A DNA stretch of 64,000 nt, from positions 19,049,190 through 19,113,189 of the forward strand of contig NC_135999.1 in the NCBI RefSeq assembly GCF_048128805.1, in the 5' to 3' direction. The stretch comes from Centroberyx gerrardi (lineage: Eukaryota > Chordata > Actinopteri > Beryciformes > Berycidae). The position numbers and the translations under genes are program-made. Positions 53,032 through 64,000 of the stretch are shown here, piece by piece. Every line of letters starts with the position of its first letter. Position 1 is the stretch's first letter. The notes under the pieces are model-generated. The model did not search any database. It saw only the letters and a list, made by a program, of their open reading frames with translations, and had not been told where the DNA came from.

Positions 53032-56000
53032 TCCCATCAATGGGTCCTTATAATTTTGTTCATGAATGCAGAGCAACAAGGTCTGTTTGTCCTGCGTTCT
53101 CAGCACCAGAACGGCATGTATGGCCTTCATCAGGGAGTCCACCACTTCGACTCGTTTGACGGAGTACAGAGTCTGCCTCTGCTCCTGAACCGAGCCGACG
53201 TCCATACAGGTAAATAAAAAAGTCACCACTTCTACTTTGTTTTTATTTAGGACTAGACAATAACAGTTGGTCACCAGGGCTATTACAGTCATGATATACT
53301 GATGAAATGACTATATAATGGGTCATACGCAGCTCATGAGTACACATACAGACCCACTTTCCCCAATATTCTAGAATTGTGTTGTTACATAGTCTGATGG
53401 AAAAGGCTCATAAAAAGTCATAAATGTTGTTTACAAGTGCTATACAATCAGTCTTTGTTGGAGGTTCTTTCTGTAGCTACTTATGTGTTATAGCTTTCTT
53501 ACTAGCTGCTAAACAGAAAAGTAAAGATGCTGGTTGCGCTCAGATGAAGATCAATTGTAATGCAGGTGCAAGAATCAAAGGCTTGTAAACTAAAAAATAT
53601 ATATATTCTTATAAATTCTTCTTCTTCTTTCTTCTTCTTATTTTCCCATTTTTCTAGTTTACTAGCTGCTAAAAAAATGTAAGAAGGTATTTGTCCTGCA
53701 CCAGAAGGTCTGTACACACACCTTCTTGCTGTTTGTGGCTTTCTATGCTAATTTCTCTCTCTCTCTCGCTCTCTCTCTTGCTCTCTCTCTCTCTGTCTCT
53801 CTGTCTCTCTCTCACGGTCATACAGGTATAATTGGGAAGAAGCATGTTGGCCCTGGGTCTGTATACCCTTTCGATTTTGCCTACACGGAGGAAAACAACT
53901 CCGTGCTCCAGGTGGGCCGGAACATCACCCGGATCAAACTCCTGGTCCGGAAGTTTTTCCAGACCCACAAAGAGGAAGCCGTTGAGCGAAGGGAAAAGGA
54001 AGGAAAGGGGAACAAAGGAGAAAGAGCGAATAGAGAAGAGGAAGAGAGGCCATTTTTCCTCTACGTCGCGTTCCATGACACCCACCGGTGTGGACACTCC
54101 CAGCCGCAGTACGGAGCTTTCTGTGAGAAGTTTGGTAACGGTGAAATGGGAATGGGTAGAATTCCCGACTGGACACCGGAATATTACACACCGGAGCAAG
54201 TTAAGGTCGGTGACATACGATAGTAAGAGAAATTATGACCATTTCATTCTCTTGGCCATTTTATCAATACACAGGATATGATGTTAATATCCCTTGTGCC
54301 ATAATCCAAGGTGAGCATTCCTATGGAGGCACAATTCAGAGTCTGCAAATGAGTATCAGTATCATCAGGCTACACCGTCATAAATCTACAGCACCATATA
54401 ACAGGCAGCAACACATACCAGTTATCTACTCTAGCCTTCAGGGTGAGTGAGTGTAGGAAAGTCATTGGGTTATCAAGTGGGCACCCTCCTTCACCCATGT
54501 TCCGTTGAATTAGGTCCACAACACCTCAAGAAGGCTCAACAGTGTATTCCAGAGTCCCAGAAACAGAAACACCCCCCTCTTTGCCCAGACTCAGCAGACC
54601 CAAGTCCACTACACTGCTGCCGCTGTCACCTGCACCTTAGTTATCAACAACACTACTCTACATCACGCACTACCATCAATATCCCTTTCTTTTTTTTTTT
54701 ATTAATGTTTTTGGTCAGACATTTACATTGAAATATCAGTTACATTATTACAGTTACATGAATGACATATAATATGTCTTCTTTCAGGGTCTGTCCAGTC
54801 TTTTTTTAAACAACTAAAAGAAAAAAGTCTGCAGTCCAGCAATAACATTCAAATCTAGCCAGACAAACAACACAAAACACAGAGCATCAAAATGAAGACA
54901 CAAGAAACAAACAAAAAAAAAACACAAAAAAAACACAACACCCTAGGAAATCTACATAGCATAAACAATCAATATCCCTTTCTGTTCAGAACATTAAGTT
55001 ACATGCTACATCTAAACCCTACCAAGTCACATACTATGAAAGTTATATCCTACACTTGCCCAAGCAGAGAGCAGATAGTCCTCATATCCACATTGTATCT
55101 GCTTAGGCAAAGCTAAGTCTGACTGGCCCTGCTGGCTTCTTCTAGCAGCTTCTCATTGAATGCCATGTTTATATAAGTCACACGATTACACAGAGGCCCT
55201 GTTTGTGCTGGCTTTAAGTATGGTTGCTACCAACGTAATCTGCAAACAAATTCTAGCACGAGGCTACTTCATTATTTCTACTAGACACTTAGGCCCCGTT
55301 TATGCAGGCTCTTATTACCAAACAAGTGTGCAAACAAATTCTGACTCACTAATGTTCACTCATGCTACCAAGCTAATGCTAACACAAGGCTGACCCAAAC
55401 ATGCTATGATAAGATAAATCAGATGAAAAGATTTAATAGACAGACACCCCACTCTATCATTGCAAAACAAGGGTTATTAGCTATAAAAGTTAAATTGATG
55501 TGAAAAATGATGAATAATGAATATTTGTTCATGTCCTAGCATGCACTTATTTAACAATACCTGCTAAAAAAATTACACAATTTTTATTTTCTCATATTTT
55601 TATATCCAAAACTCCATTACTTGTCCTATCTAGAAAACAGCATATTTTTACTGGTTCCTCATTGCGTACCAGTAGACATACATAAAAATTCCAACCAATA
55701 TCATCAGACATTTTTGAATAATCCTCCTCCCCTCATGATATAAATCCTGCAACTTCATAACTTTCAAAGTACCACACATGGCAACACCAGGGACAAAATC
55801 TTCCTCCTGTACCTCTCTCTTCTTCGCTTCCTGCACTCGAAGGGTTTCCTCCTCTGCTGCTCCAGTAACGGGGGTGATGGAGGTGTTGGAAGTGATGGAG
55901 GAGGCCGGTGGTCGTCTACAAGAGAAGGCCGACCAGCATCCAGCTCTTCTGACTCACTTTCCTTGTTTGCTATGGTTCTCCCCCGCTCACTTGTGAATGA

Positions 56001-56604
56001 TCCCTCCTCGTGTTTCGTCCCACTCCAACATCTTCTTTCAACCAGAAATGCGTCAAATTAGGGAGGCAAGACACCCTTGAAAGGCCGTTTCATGTTGTCT
56101 TTACAAAGGTGACATTTCAGCCTTTGTGACCTTAATCCCATCAGAGTGTGGTGCTTACCTACTTTGGATTTTCTTTTCACTTCATGCACCACTGCTCCTG
56201 TTGTTAGAGTGGAATATTCACTGACTGTATGATGTTTCTGATATAAATCTACACTTGAATGAAGTTCTGCACACTGTCCTCACCTACAGAGCAATTTATT
56301 AATGATACGATGTTTCGGTCATCCGACCTTCATCAGGCATCATAATAGGAATGTAATAGATATCCAAAATCTTAAGATCATGTCTGTCTGATGATTATTG
56401 TAATGAAATCAATCTTTGACACACACAGACTTGAGAGTTTGATCGATGACACAGTAACACGTGTTCGTTCCTCATCTTGTGTTCTCCAGGTTCCCCCTTT
56501 TGTACCAGATACACCTGCAGCACGAGCCGACTTGGCTGCCCAGTACACCACTGTTAGCAGGCTGGACCAGGGTATGTAAAACAAAAGTCAGGTGTGAACT
56601 AGAC

Positions 56605-56651
<47 letters not shown>

Positions 56652-59600
56652 GACACACACACAGACACAGACACATACACGCACACAGAAAGGAGGATGG
56701 CGAGAAACTCACTGACACCCTAGTAAGAAAGACACGAAACTATAATTGTGTTAATTTCCTCCTGTAGGTATCGGTTTGGTTCTCCAGGAGCTGAGGGCGG
56801 CCGGCTATGAGAATGACACACTGGTCATCTACAGCTCAGATAACGGGATCCCCTTCCCTAACGGCAGAACCAACCTGTACCGCTCCGGCACGGCGGAGCC
56901 CATGCTGGTGTCATCTCCAGAGCACAGGGAGCGCTGGGGAGACACCAGTCAGGCGTACGTCAGCCTGCTGGGTAAGAGGTGGATGAGGGAGGGGGGGGAA
57001 TAAGTGGATGCATAGATGGGTCTGTAATGCTGCTTTACTTTGCTCATTTTCTTACCCATAGTTTCACTCTCTTTGAATTGGTTCAAATCACAAGTGAAAT
57101 TGTTACTTTGTTGCAGTTTTTCATTAGTTTATGTTTCCCACTGCCAGTTGACACATCTGCTTTGCTTTTTAAAAGAAGTTTCCCGAATTTCCCCTAGGGG
57201 ATCAATAAAGTGCATCTTTATCTTTATCTTTTTAAGTCATATGGCTTTGGAGGTCAGCTGTTCATTGGACAAAATTTTAAATCCTAACAAGCAGATGTTT
57301 AAGTAAACAGAATTTAGATATTTTGGCTAGGCTATTTAGACTTGCAGAAATATTGCAAACTATTATTTATGTTGTACAGTTGCTTTGTATTATTTGGAAA
57401 TTTCCAACAACCTAAAAGCAAAATATGACAGTTATAATAATATGAAGATTTTCCGAGAAGTATGGGGAAATTAAATGCACGATTTCCTGGCAATTTTCTA
57501 GTCTTTGGTGCGTTTGCTGTCTCACTTCAAATGAACTGCTCCAGGAAGGAGGCAGGTGTGAAAATGGCCTTGGACTAAAGGCAAAGGGAAATATTTCAGC
57601 TCTGATGCGTTGAAGTGCTGAAGGGGCCACAAGAGGGAGACTTGATGATGCTGCATCAGGAGCATGTTAACATCTGAGATGAAATGAGGTGAAACTTAAA
57701 TGATCCCTGCGCGGAAATTGGGTCGTTTCAGCAGCAAAAAATAATACGGGTAAAAAATAGGGGAAAAAATATAATGTAAGAAGAGAAAAGCATTGAATGC
57801 TTACTTAAATATGGATCACTAAATATGATATATGTGAGATATAAACATAAAAAATATAGTAATATAATATCAATATGTATACAGTATGAAATAGTGGGAC
57901 CATTATAAAAATTATCAGTACATACGGTATGCAGTATGTAACGATTCTATAGTAATAACAATATACATAATAATAACATAACATTATACAGCAATGTCAC
58001 TGATGACCTCAGGACGGAGGATGCAGCTTTATCTTCAGGACTGTATTCGATCACAGTCCATCTCGCTGTCTCATTCTCTCACTCTGTCTCTCTCCTTCTT
58101 TCTCTCTTTTTCTTCTTCTTTCTTTGTTCCGCCAGACGTCACTCCCACCATTCTGGACTGGTTCTCTGTCCCCTACCCGTCCTACAGCCTCCTCGGCAGC
58201 CCCTCGACCCCGGTCCATCTCACCGGTCGCTCCTTGCTGCCCGCTCTGGTCACTGAGCCCAGCAGCTGGCTCACCGTCTACGCCAGTCAGTCCCTCCATG
58301 AGGTCAGTGGGCCTCGCTGCAGGCCCGGATATGATGTCATCACTACTGTCAGAGATGTCCTACCATGAAGAAATCAAATGTATACTGTATTACAAGCAGG
58401 GTCGGGGCCGTTCATGAACTGAACTGAGAATGCATGGCAGATTCCAATTCAGTTCCTGGAGTTGGAATTGGAATTAGAATGTCACCGAGCTCCAAGGAAA
58501 CAGAATTGGAATTGAATTGGAATGACAGGACACAGGACACAATTGAGTTCCATGAAATTCCATGAAATTCCACTTCTAAGAGAAGTTGTCTTCACTTGCT
58601 AAACATTATAAATCAAACATTATGAATCAAAAAAAAGACAGTTAAACAAATCAAATACATTCAGTTATAATGTGTGTATTACGATTACATGTTCTGCATT
58701 AAATACCACCTGAAAGGTCCCTTTAACATTTTATGATATTCAGTATTAATAATATAAAACACCACATGTAATCTCAGATATGTGGTAAGCTAAAACAAGA
58801 AAACATGGAATTTCACAGAATTTCATATTTTGAATTAAATTAAACTTTTCCTGAAATTCCAATTCAATTCCAATTCTGTCTTCTGTTTTTTCAAATTTCA
58901 ATTCCAATGATGAGTTCTTTCATGAATCGACCCAAACCCTGATTACAAGGCTTTGACCAGACATTTGACATTTCTTTTCATGACAATTTCAGGTGACCAT
59001 GTACTACCCAATCCGCTCAGTCCGCCAGGGGGCGTACCACCTTCTCCACAACCTGCACTACCGCATGCCGTTCCCCATCGACCAGGACTTCTACGTGTCG
59101 CCCACCTTCCAGGACCTGCTGAACCGCACCCGGCTGCAGCAGCCGACTCACTGGTTCAAAACCCTGCAGCAGTACTACTACAGGGAGCGCTGGGAACTGT
59201 TCGACACCAGGTCTGTTAAAGGGCCCATACTCTGCCTTCATGAGTTTGTTTTCAAATATATATTATGGCTCAGGATAAGGAAAATGTTCCTCATGTTGTT
59301 TCAGAAATAAATGTAGTTTAGTTAAAAGGGTATTTATTGAATCAATTTGAAGACTTGAGTCCTCAGAGGCAGAACAGCCACAATACTGAACCGTGATTGG
59401 CCGACAACACCAGGTCCTCTGATTTAAATGAGGTAAACCTGCTGAGTGGAGGCACAAAAGGAGGGATTTTTGAAAATGAAACTATTTTAAATTAAACCAC
59501 TGAAACGAAATCAGATTTCAACAATGTCTACATCAAACATCTTTGATCTTATTTGTATATAAGTCGGGGAAAATTTGATTTCCCACAATAAGACAACTTT

Positions 59601-60694
59601 AAAGCCTCAAACCCTACTGTCTTTTTGTTTGACTTAATTTTATTTAGTCCTTTTTTGGCCTGAGCTATACAACATATTTTAAGCTATACTGTTATGCAAA
59701 GGTATACTTTTCTTTTACAATACCATCTATTTGTTCATGTTTCATGGTTTTAGTTATTTTTTTCAAGCACAATATAAAGGGCAAACAATATCACTGGAGG
59801 AGGCCCTGTGTAACTTATCTTCTCTCCATAAAGTTTAATCTCTTTACTCGGAAACCAAATCCAGTAAAATAACATTATACTAAAATTTGAAAAACATGAA
59901 GATATGGTGGTACATTAGTAGTCAGTACAAAGTGTGTCCAGAAGTGGTCGACTGTTTGGGTCCCCCACCTCTGGAGCCACAGGTGCCCCTGTTGGCCCGG
60001 GGTCGAGTCCTGTGTCCCCCCTACTCTCCCTGTCTGCTTTCCAACTGTCCGAATAAATTAGAAATAAAAGCTGGAGGTAAGTGGACCGCCCACTCTCCTT
60101 GAAAGAAAAGTCACTGACAAGCAAATATCCGATGTTTACTGGACTGTTGTCTAATAGAATGAAAGATGGTGAACATGACTGTGTCCTCTGGAAAATGCAA
60201 AATGGATCAAATCCATGTTAAGAGCAATGAAGGACTGTTGCACACACTGTTCACCTCTGCACTTAAATAGATGGGAGTTTTGAGATTTTGACTGAAATGC
60301 TAGTAAAGTATGTAGAATACTCAATACTGTGTGCACACGTTACCTAAAAGCCCTTTATGTCTTTTATAATTCAACCTGACTTTCAGATGTGATTCATTGT
60401 AGTGACATTTAGAAGTAGAATTCTATATGGTTCATGTTTTAAGGTATCTCTTGGGTTTTTCTCTGGTTTGTTTTAATGTTTAAATGTTCACAAATAATGC
60501 GCCAACACAGGGCAGACCCGTGGGAAACGAGGAACCTGGCGTCGGACCCGTCCTACAGCTCCGTCCTGGAGAGCCTGAGGCAGGGTCTGCAGAAGTGGCA
60601 GTGGGAGACGGGGGACCCTTGGGTCTGTGGACCAGACTACGTCCTGGAGGACAAGCTAGAGCCGCACTGCAGACCGCTTTACAACGGACTCTGA
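52167..60694 (+). CDS. sgsh: SGSH, N-sulfoglucosamine sulfohydrolase (heparan N-sulfatase)
   Basis: Nine phase-consistent exons: 52167-52251, 52822-52982, 53104-53209, 53826-54205, 56490-56571, 56768-56971, 58136-58302, 58993-59210, 60511-60694. They encode 528 residues (human 502). A signal peptide ('[13 protein letters not shown]') is followed by the metal site 'IIADDAGFE' and the sulfatase signature C69-S-P-S-R, whose Cys becomes formylglycine. Also seen are '[10 protein letters not shown]', '[16 protein letters not shown]', the second metal pair D296-N297 ('SDNGIPFP'), 'GRSLLPALV', '[20 protein letters not shown]' and the C-terminal '[12 protein letters not shown]'. Role: lysosomal removal of N-sulfate from glucosamine in heparan sulfate; loss causes Sanfilippo A in humans. 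All expected catalytic residues that I can place are intact. Odd point: a Lys/Glu-rich insertion at residues 165-191. It is head-to-head with slc26a11. Confidence 0.96.
52316..52700. repeat. interspersed repeat in sgsh intron 1
   Basis: 'ttatatggcactttctaaaa', 'gtcttaaaggagatttaaaag'-type words and 'gtagttccaaagtttagggg' are typical of a high-copy fish repeat family. Class not certain. It ends near the (CA)n at 52738-52766. Confidence 0.5.
52986..53029. repeat. (CA)n microsatellite at the sgsh exon 2 donor
   Basis: The CA run starts 4 bases after the donor GT of exon 2 (CACAG|gtaacacac). A second CA run (52738-52766) lies about 55 bases above the exon 2 acceptor. Confidence 0.95.
53754..53813. 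repeat. (CT)n run serving as polypyrimidine tract of sgsh exon 4
   Basis: CT-rich run ending 12 bases before the acceptor at 53825. Confidence 0.9.
55648..56380 (-). other. decayed mobile-element-like open stretches inside sgsh intron 4
   Basis: On the strand opposite to sgsh two open stretches occur. One (about 56055-56270) reads '[20 protein letters not shown]' and '[17 protein letters not shown]'. The other, up to 55648, ends in a hydrophobic segment '[15 protein letters not shown]'. Upstream, 'gatgaaggtcggatgaccga' is a phrase I recall from fish repeats. No domain can be named with confidence. Confidence 0.3.
56610..56650. repeat. (CA)n microsatellite in sgsh intron 5
   Basis: CA run about 38 bases beyond the exon 5 donor, continuing imperfectly to about 56690. 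Confidence 0.95.
58397..58941. mobile_element. 545-bp hAT-type MITE with perfect 8-bp target duplication
   Basis: Ends CAGGGTCGGGGCCG and inverse 'CGACCCAAACCCTG', flanked by direct repeats ATTACAAG at 58389-58396 and 58942-58949. The interior is full of 'ggaattgaattgg' and its complement near opposite ends. No coding capacity. Located in sgsh intron 7. Confidence 0.93.
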
Positions 60695-62387
60695 TGGACT
60701 CTTTATGTTGCTGAGCCACATCAAGCTGCCTGTACTGGCCTGGTGACACACTGGCTGCAGTGGCAGAGTGTGAACTCTCTGGACCAGCAAGGTCTGACGT
60801 CATGGACTGTGTGTGCACAGATTTGCAGATTTGGAAACTACTTTGTTAGTACTTTTAAGTAGCTATTGATCTTAATTATGATGACGTTCATAAGTACACA
60901 CACGCTACTTGAGTTTTTTGTATTTAGAATTTTTTGTATGTCAATGTTGTATTTGTTGCTCAAGAATAAACTAAATTGATGCTGCCTTTTCCCAACAATG
61001 CTTTTATATCTCATGCTAATCTTTATGTTCCTAGATAATTTGATCATTTAAGTCAGTGACCTTCCTAATCCGTTTCCATACATTTAGGGTACATTTCCCA
61101 TAGTCCAGACCACAACATAACTGTGTTTCATAGAAAGGCAATATGATTACGCACAGTTCAACTCCTTATGTTAGTATTTTCGTGTACTAATGTAGATGCT
61201 TCCCTCTTTTTATTAGTTTCCAACATGCGCTTAGAAGACTAGGCTAATGCATCTCAATCTATGTATGTATTAGTACTAGTGATTACGCGGACTATTAGGC
61301 TCATTACGCATGACTGGTAAGGTCGGTAAATCAATTTGGAAAAGTGTTCGTATTGATAAAGGCCTGGTTTTATCCAGAGCTCCACTTTGAAGTAAGAATG
61401 AATTGTAAAACGCCCATGTAGAAAACCGATGAAACTCGCACAATTTGGATCAGTCGATTATTCAGTCTCCTGTTTTTCATTGATCTGTTCATCATTTCTT
61501 TGTCCGTAGACAGAATCATTCCATTTCCCCTCGTTTATGAAGTCTGTCAGCACTGCGTTCACTAATTACGCTTTGTTGTACACCTTTTGTTGCGTACTGT
61601 GGGTGAGAAATGCCTATGTTCTTCTTCTTTGCTATGCAACAGCTCAGTCCCGTTTCGTGTGCGTTTTCCAGTCATATGATCATGACATCAGCCGTTTTTT
61701 GTTATTGGTGTCCCAAGTCAGCAATGAGTTGTGTATCTGGAAATGTGACGCGCTTAGACACACGGGCCTATCTTTGCTTTTGAATTATTTATGAGATGGT
61801 TTTGGACATTCAAGCAATGCTGATACACTCTAATCTACCAATTAGTAGCCTATATCAAATTAGTGGCAGATAAAAGGTCTCTCTTCATCTGCCTTAACGT
61901 ATTTGCATTTCTTTCAATTTTGACCACTTACTTAAAGTCATATGCTTATCCTGGTCTATTGATGTTTTGATGTAAATCCATTTCACTTTTTCTTTCTAAA
62001 AGCGACAGAAAGGGACGGAACTGACGACCCCCCCAAAACACACACACACACGCACACACACACACACACACACATACATTCCCCACCCCACACCGCCAAA
62101 CACATCAAAAGACGGATCAATTCGGATTGGTCGGTTTTCCTTCTCTCGCGTAAAGACGAATCATCATCCGCCCACTTCGATTGATTTGACGAACGTCGTG
62201 GGTCACGATTGCGTCGCTCACCCAACCTATATAAGCTGTAGAAAGTTTTTGAAACAGCCAACGAAACATTAAGTCGACTGCTGGAAAAGAACAGTCAACG
62301 CTCGAGAGGAGAGAGGCCACATAACCACCAGAATACCAGAACAGCACCAATCTTCTCTGCGTAAAAAGTGCCAAGAAGGTTCCAGAT
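60695..62387. other. sgsh 3'UTR and upstream region of npb
   Basis: AATAAA at 60965-60970 is a good poly(A) signal for sgsh, giving a 3'UTR of about 0.29 kb. From 61000 to 62000 I see no gene or clear repeat. A (CA)n run lies at 62038-62072, and the npb promoter follows. Confidence 0.6.
62228..62235 (+). promoter_or_regulatory. npb: TATA box of npb
   Basis: TATATAAG in the context 'caacctatataagctgtag', about 150 bases above the ATG at 62388. A start site near 62260 is inferred. A CRE-like 'gacgaacgtcg' lies about 40 bases upstream. Confidence 0.7.
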
Positions 62388-63724
62388 ATGGAGAGGTCCG
62401 TCAGGTTTGCAGTGGTGTGGGTCGGAGTCTCCCTGCTCATCTCTTGCCATCCCATCGAGGCTTGGTACAAGCAGTCGACCGGTCCCAGTTACTACTCGGT
62501 AGGTCGTGCCTCCGGTTTGCTGTCCGGTATTAGGAGGTCGCCGTACGTCCGGAGGTCCGAGTCCGAAGAAACGGTGCTCGACAGCGGGGAGACCGCAGGT
62601 AACAACGTGGTTCCAGAGGGGAGCAGGCAGATCTCCATCCTCAAAAGCATGGTAAGTGCAATCCAAATATTAGAAAAACAATCAAATGAGTCAAATTTGA
62701 AGGGTTCCAGTTTTGCAGACTGATAGTGAAATGAGAATGAGACCCGTGCGTAAAATGCGCTTTCCGTTCAGCACCACAGTCACATGGGTCATGTAAATCT
62801 GCAATAGTCTAATGCATAAATAAAGGATTTTTTTTTGTGTAGGTTACTTTGCATGTGGTTGTATTTTATATTCTATAGTTTCATTTTATATATTTGTTGT
62901 GTGACGTACACAAAATTAAACAGTAGCCTAATAGGCTTAGACTAAAACTTGGGATACATCGTAGACAAATCTTAGACTATATTTCATTTGTAATCATAGA
63001 GACTATGGACTGGAAAAGGCTTTTAAAAGACAACTAAGATCAAAATTGAGGAAGAAGTTCAAGGTCCTAACTCGTGCGTAAAGGCGCTGTCCAGTCAGCA
63101 CTGCAGCGAAGTGCCAGGCGAAGCTTCAAAGCAGCGAAAGATATGAAATATGACAACAAAGCTATCGACTACAGCAAAGTTAAAAGTTTGCCAAAATAAT
63201 CAAATAAAACAACCTATTAGCAGTTAGATTGGCAAATATAAAAACTGTCTCAATATAGAATTTATACTAGTGTTTCTCTTCGTATCTTTACGAAAAAGAA
63301 CTATAGTAATCCTACAACACGTTTTAGAAGGATACTTTACAAATATCACAGCAAAACGAAAGGGTCAATAGAAATATTACAGTGATGAAGTAGATAAATT
63401 AGGGTCACTATAAACTCACTAATGAGTAGGCAATAGGCACAGAGACACTATAAGTCCTACAGGAATATTATAGTGATGCGATAGGAGAGGGAGTCACTAG
63501 AGTCACTAATTTTAGCTAGGGGGGGTAACTCTAACAACACTTTGTGCTTGCAGAGCCTGAACTTCTGTTTTTTCTCGCCATTTTTCTTCACGCAGGCCAT
63601 TTGTGTGAAGGACATCTCTCCAAATCTGAAGAGCTGCGAGCTGCTCCGGGACGGGACGGGCACCTTCCAGTGCAAGGCGGACGTTTTCCTCACCCTCGAC
63701 TCCCTGGACTGCCTGTCCGCGTGA
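62388..63724 (+). CDS. npb: neuropeptide B precursor
   Basis: Two exons, 62388-62651 and 63596-63724, encode 130 residues. A signal peptide of about 25 residues ('[20 protein letters not shown]', cleaved after ..IEA) is followed directly by the mature peptide, which begins [20 protein letters not shown] and ends SGIRRSPYV before an RR processing site. This matches human NPB in its W-Y-K start, 'YSVGRA.GLLSG.RRSPY' core and 29-residue length. An internal RR (SGIRRSP) is also present, as in human. The C-terminal conserved segment is '[16 protein letters not shown]' and '[19 protein letters not shown]', with four cysteines. Role: secreted ligand of the NPBW1/NPBW2 G-protein-coupled receptors, acting in feeding, pain and stress. 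A weaker alternative acceptor at 63553 would add 14 codons. The human gene lies at 17q25, as do sgsh and slc26a11. Confidence 0.92.
63290..63520. repeat. 'ctataatattcctatagg' repeat, inverted copy in npb intron
   Basis: 'aggaatattatagtgatgcg' and 'actatagtaatcctac' are the reverse complement style of 16150-16380. It ends shortly before npb exon 2. Confidence 0.55.
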
Positions 63725-64000
63725 GTCCCGGTCGGACCGGCGGAGACAGCAGCGCGCTCCGCGTCCAGGTCCTCCACCGACCACCGGGAGCGCTTCTGTG
63801 GAACCGGAAAGGAAGGATGGGATGGGTGGGGCAGGGTGGGGGTGATGCGAGGAGGAAAACCTGATCATTTCTGACGATGGACCGCTGCAGACTTTGAATG
63901 TTCTCTCTCATTTTTAAAAAAACATTGTTCAGTTTTGCTTTGGTCGCGTAGACAGAAATATAGAAGAAAAAAAAACGAAAAAACACCCCAAAGTGGGCTG
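63725..64000 (+). other. npb 3'UTR, window end
   Basis: GC-rich sequence followed by A-rich tracts. No AATAAA was found before the window ends, so the npb transcript may continue. Confidence 0.5.

Noticed and set aside
61537-61794. 85-codon plus ORF upstream of npb
   Set aside because: Composition and lack of a domain or splice context indicate a random open frame.

Overview
This window reads as nuclear DNA of a ray-finned (teleost) fish. Seven multi-exon vertebrate genes and one intronless gene can be read, all with GT-AG introns. The gaps and introns are full of CA/GA microsatellites and of small DNA transposons, SINEs and LINE remnants of the kind common in fish. I assembled exon models by reading frame, splice consensus and recalled family sequences; no alignment was run.

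Layout. (1) 749-6827 minus: 5' two thirds of cc2d1a, which runs off the left edge. (2) 7717-12222 plus: brme1, a meiotic recombination factor, head-to-head with cc2d1a. (3) 13071-13760 minus: intronless nanos3, a germ-cell RNA regulator, tail-to-tail with brme1. The same trio and orientations occur at human 19p13.12. (4) 13761-17028: Harbinger-like transposon debris. (5) 17029-21301 minus: a shortened ssx2ip/ADIP-like coiled-coil gene, followed by gng5 at 23012-23895 minus; these two also neighbour each other at human 1p22. (6) 23896-30980: a repeat-rich gap with two copies of a 'CCTCCGCCAAGG' element, a LINE 3' end, several tandem arrays and a perfect 38-bp hairpin. (7) 30981-37274 minus: a secreted uromodulin/GP2-like protein in which two SRCR domains sit between the D8C and ZP domains. 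(8) 42392-50738 minus slc26a11 and 52167-60694 plus sgsh, a head-to-head pair as at human 17q25.3. (9) 62388-63724 plus: npb, the neuropeptide B precursor, also from human 17q25.

How the genes relate. Most neighbours are unrelated in function and linked by old synteny. Two pairs do share a theme: brme1 and nanos3 are both germline genes, and slc26a11 (sulfate/anion transporter reported on lysosomes) is paired with sgsh (a lysosomal heparan sulfatase that releases sulfate).

No prokaryotic-style system, CRISPR array or clearly new biochemical system was found. The most unusual items are the SRCR-bearing uromodulin-like protein, the short ssx2ip-like protein that lacks the usual N-terminus, a charged insertion of about 24 residues in SGSH, an internally deleted hAT transposon and a hAT-type MITE with perfect 8-bp target duplications, a long-inverted-repeat element carrying a nested SINE, the 38-bp hairpin, and the repeated placement of dinucleotide microsatellites directly at splice sites.
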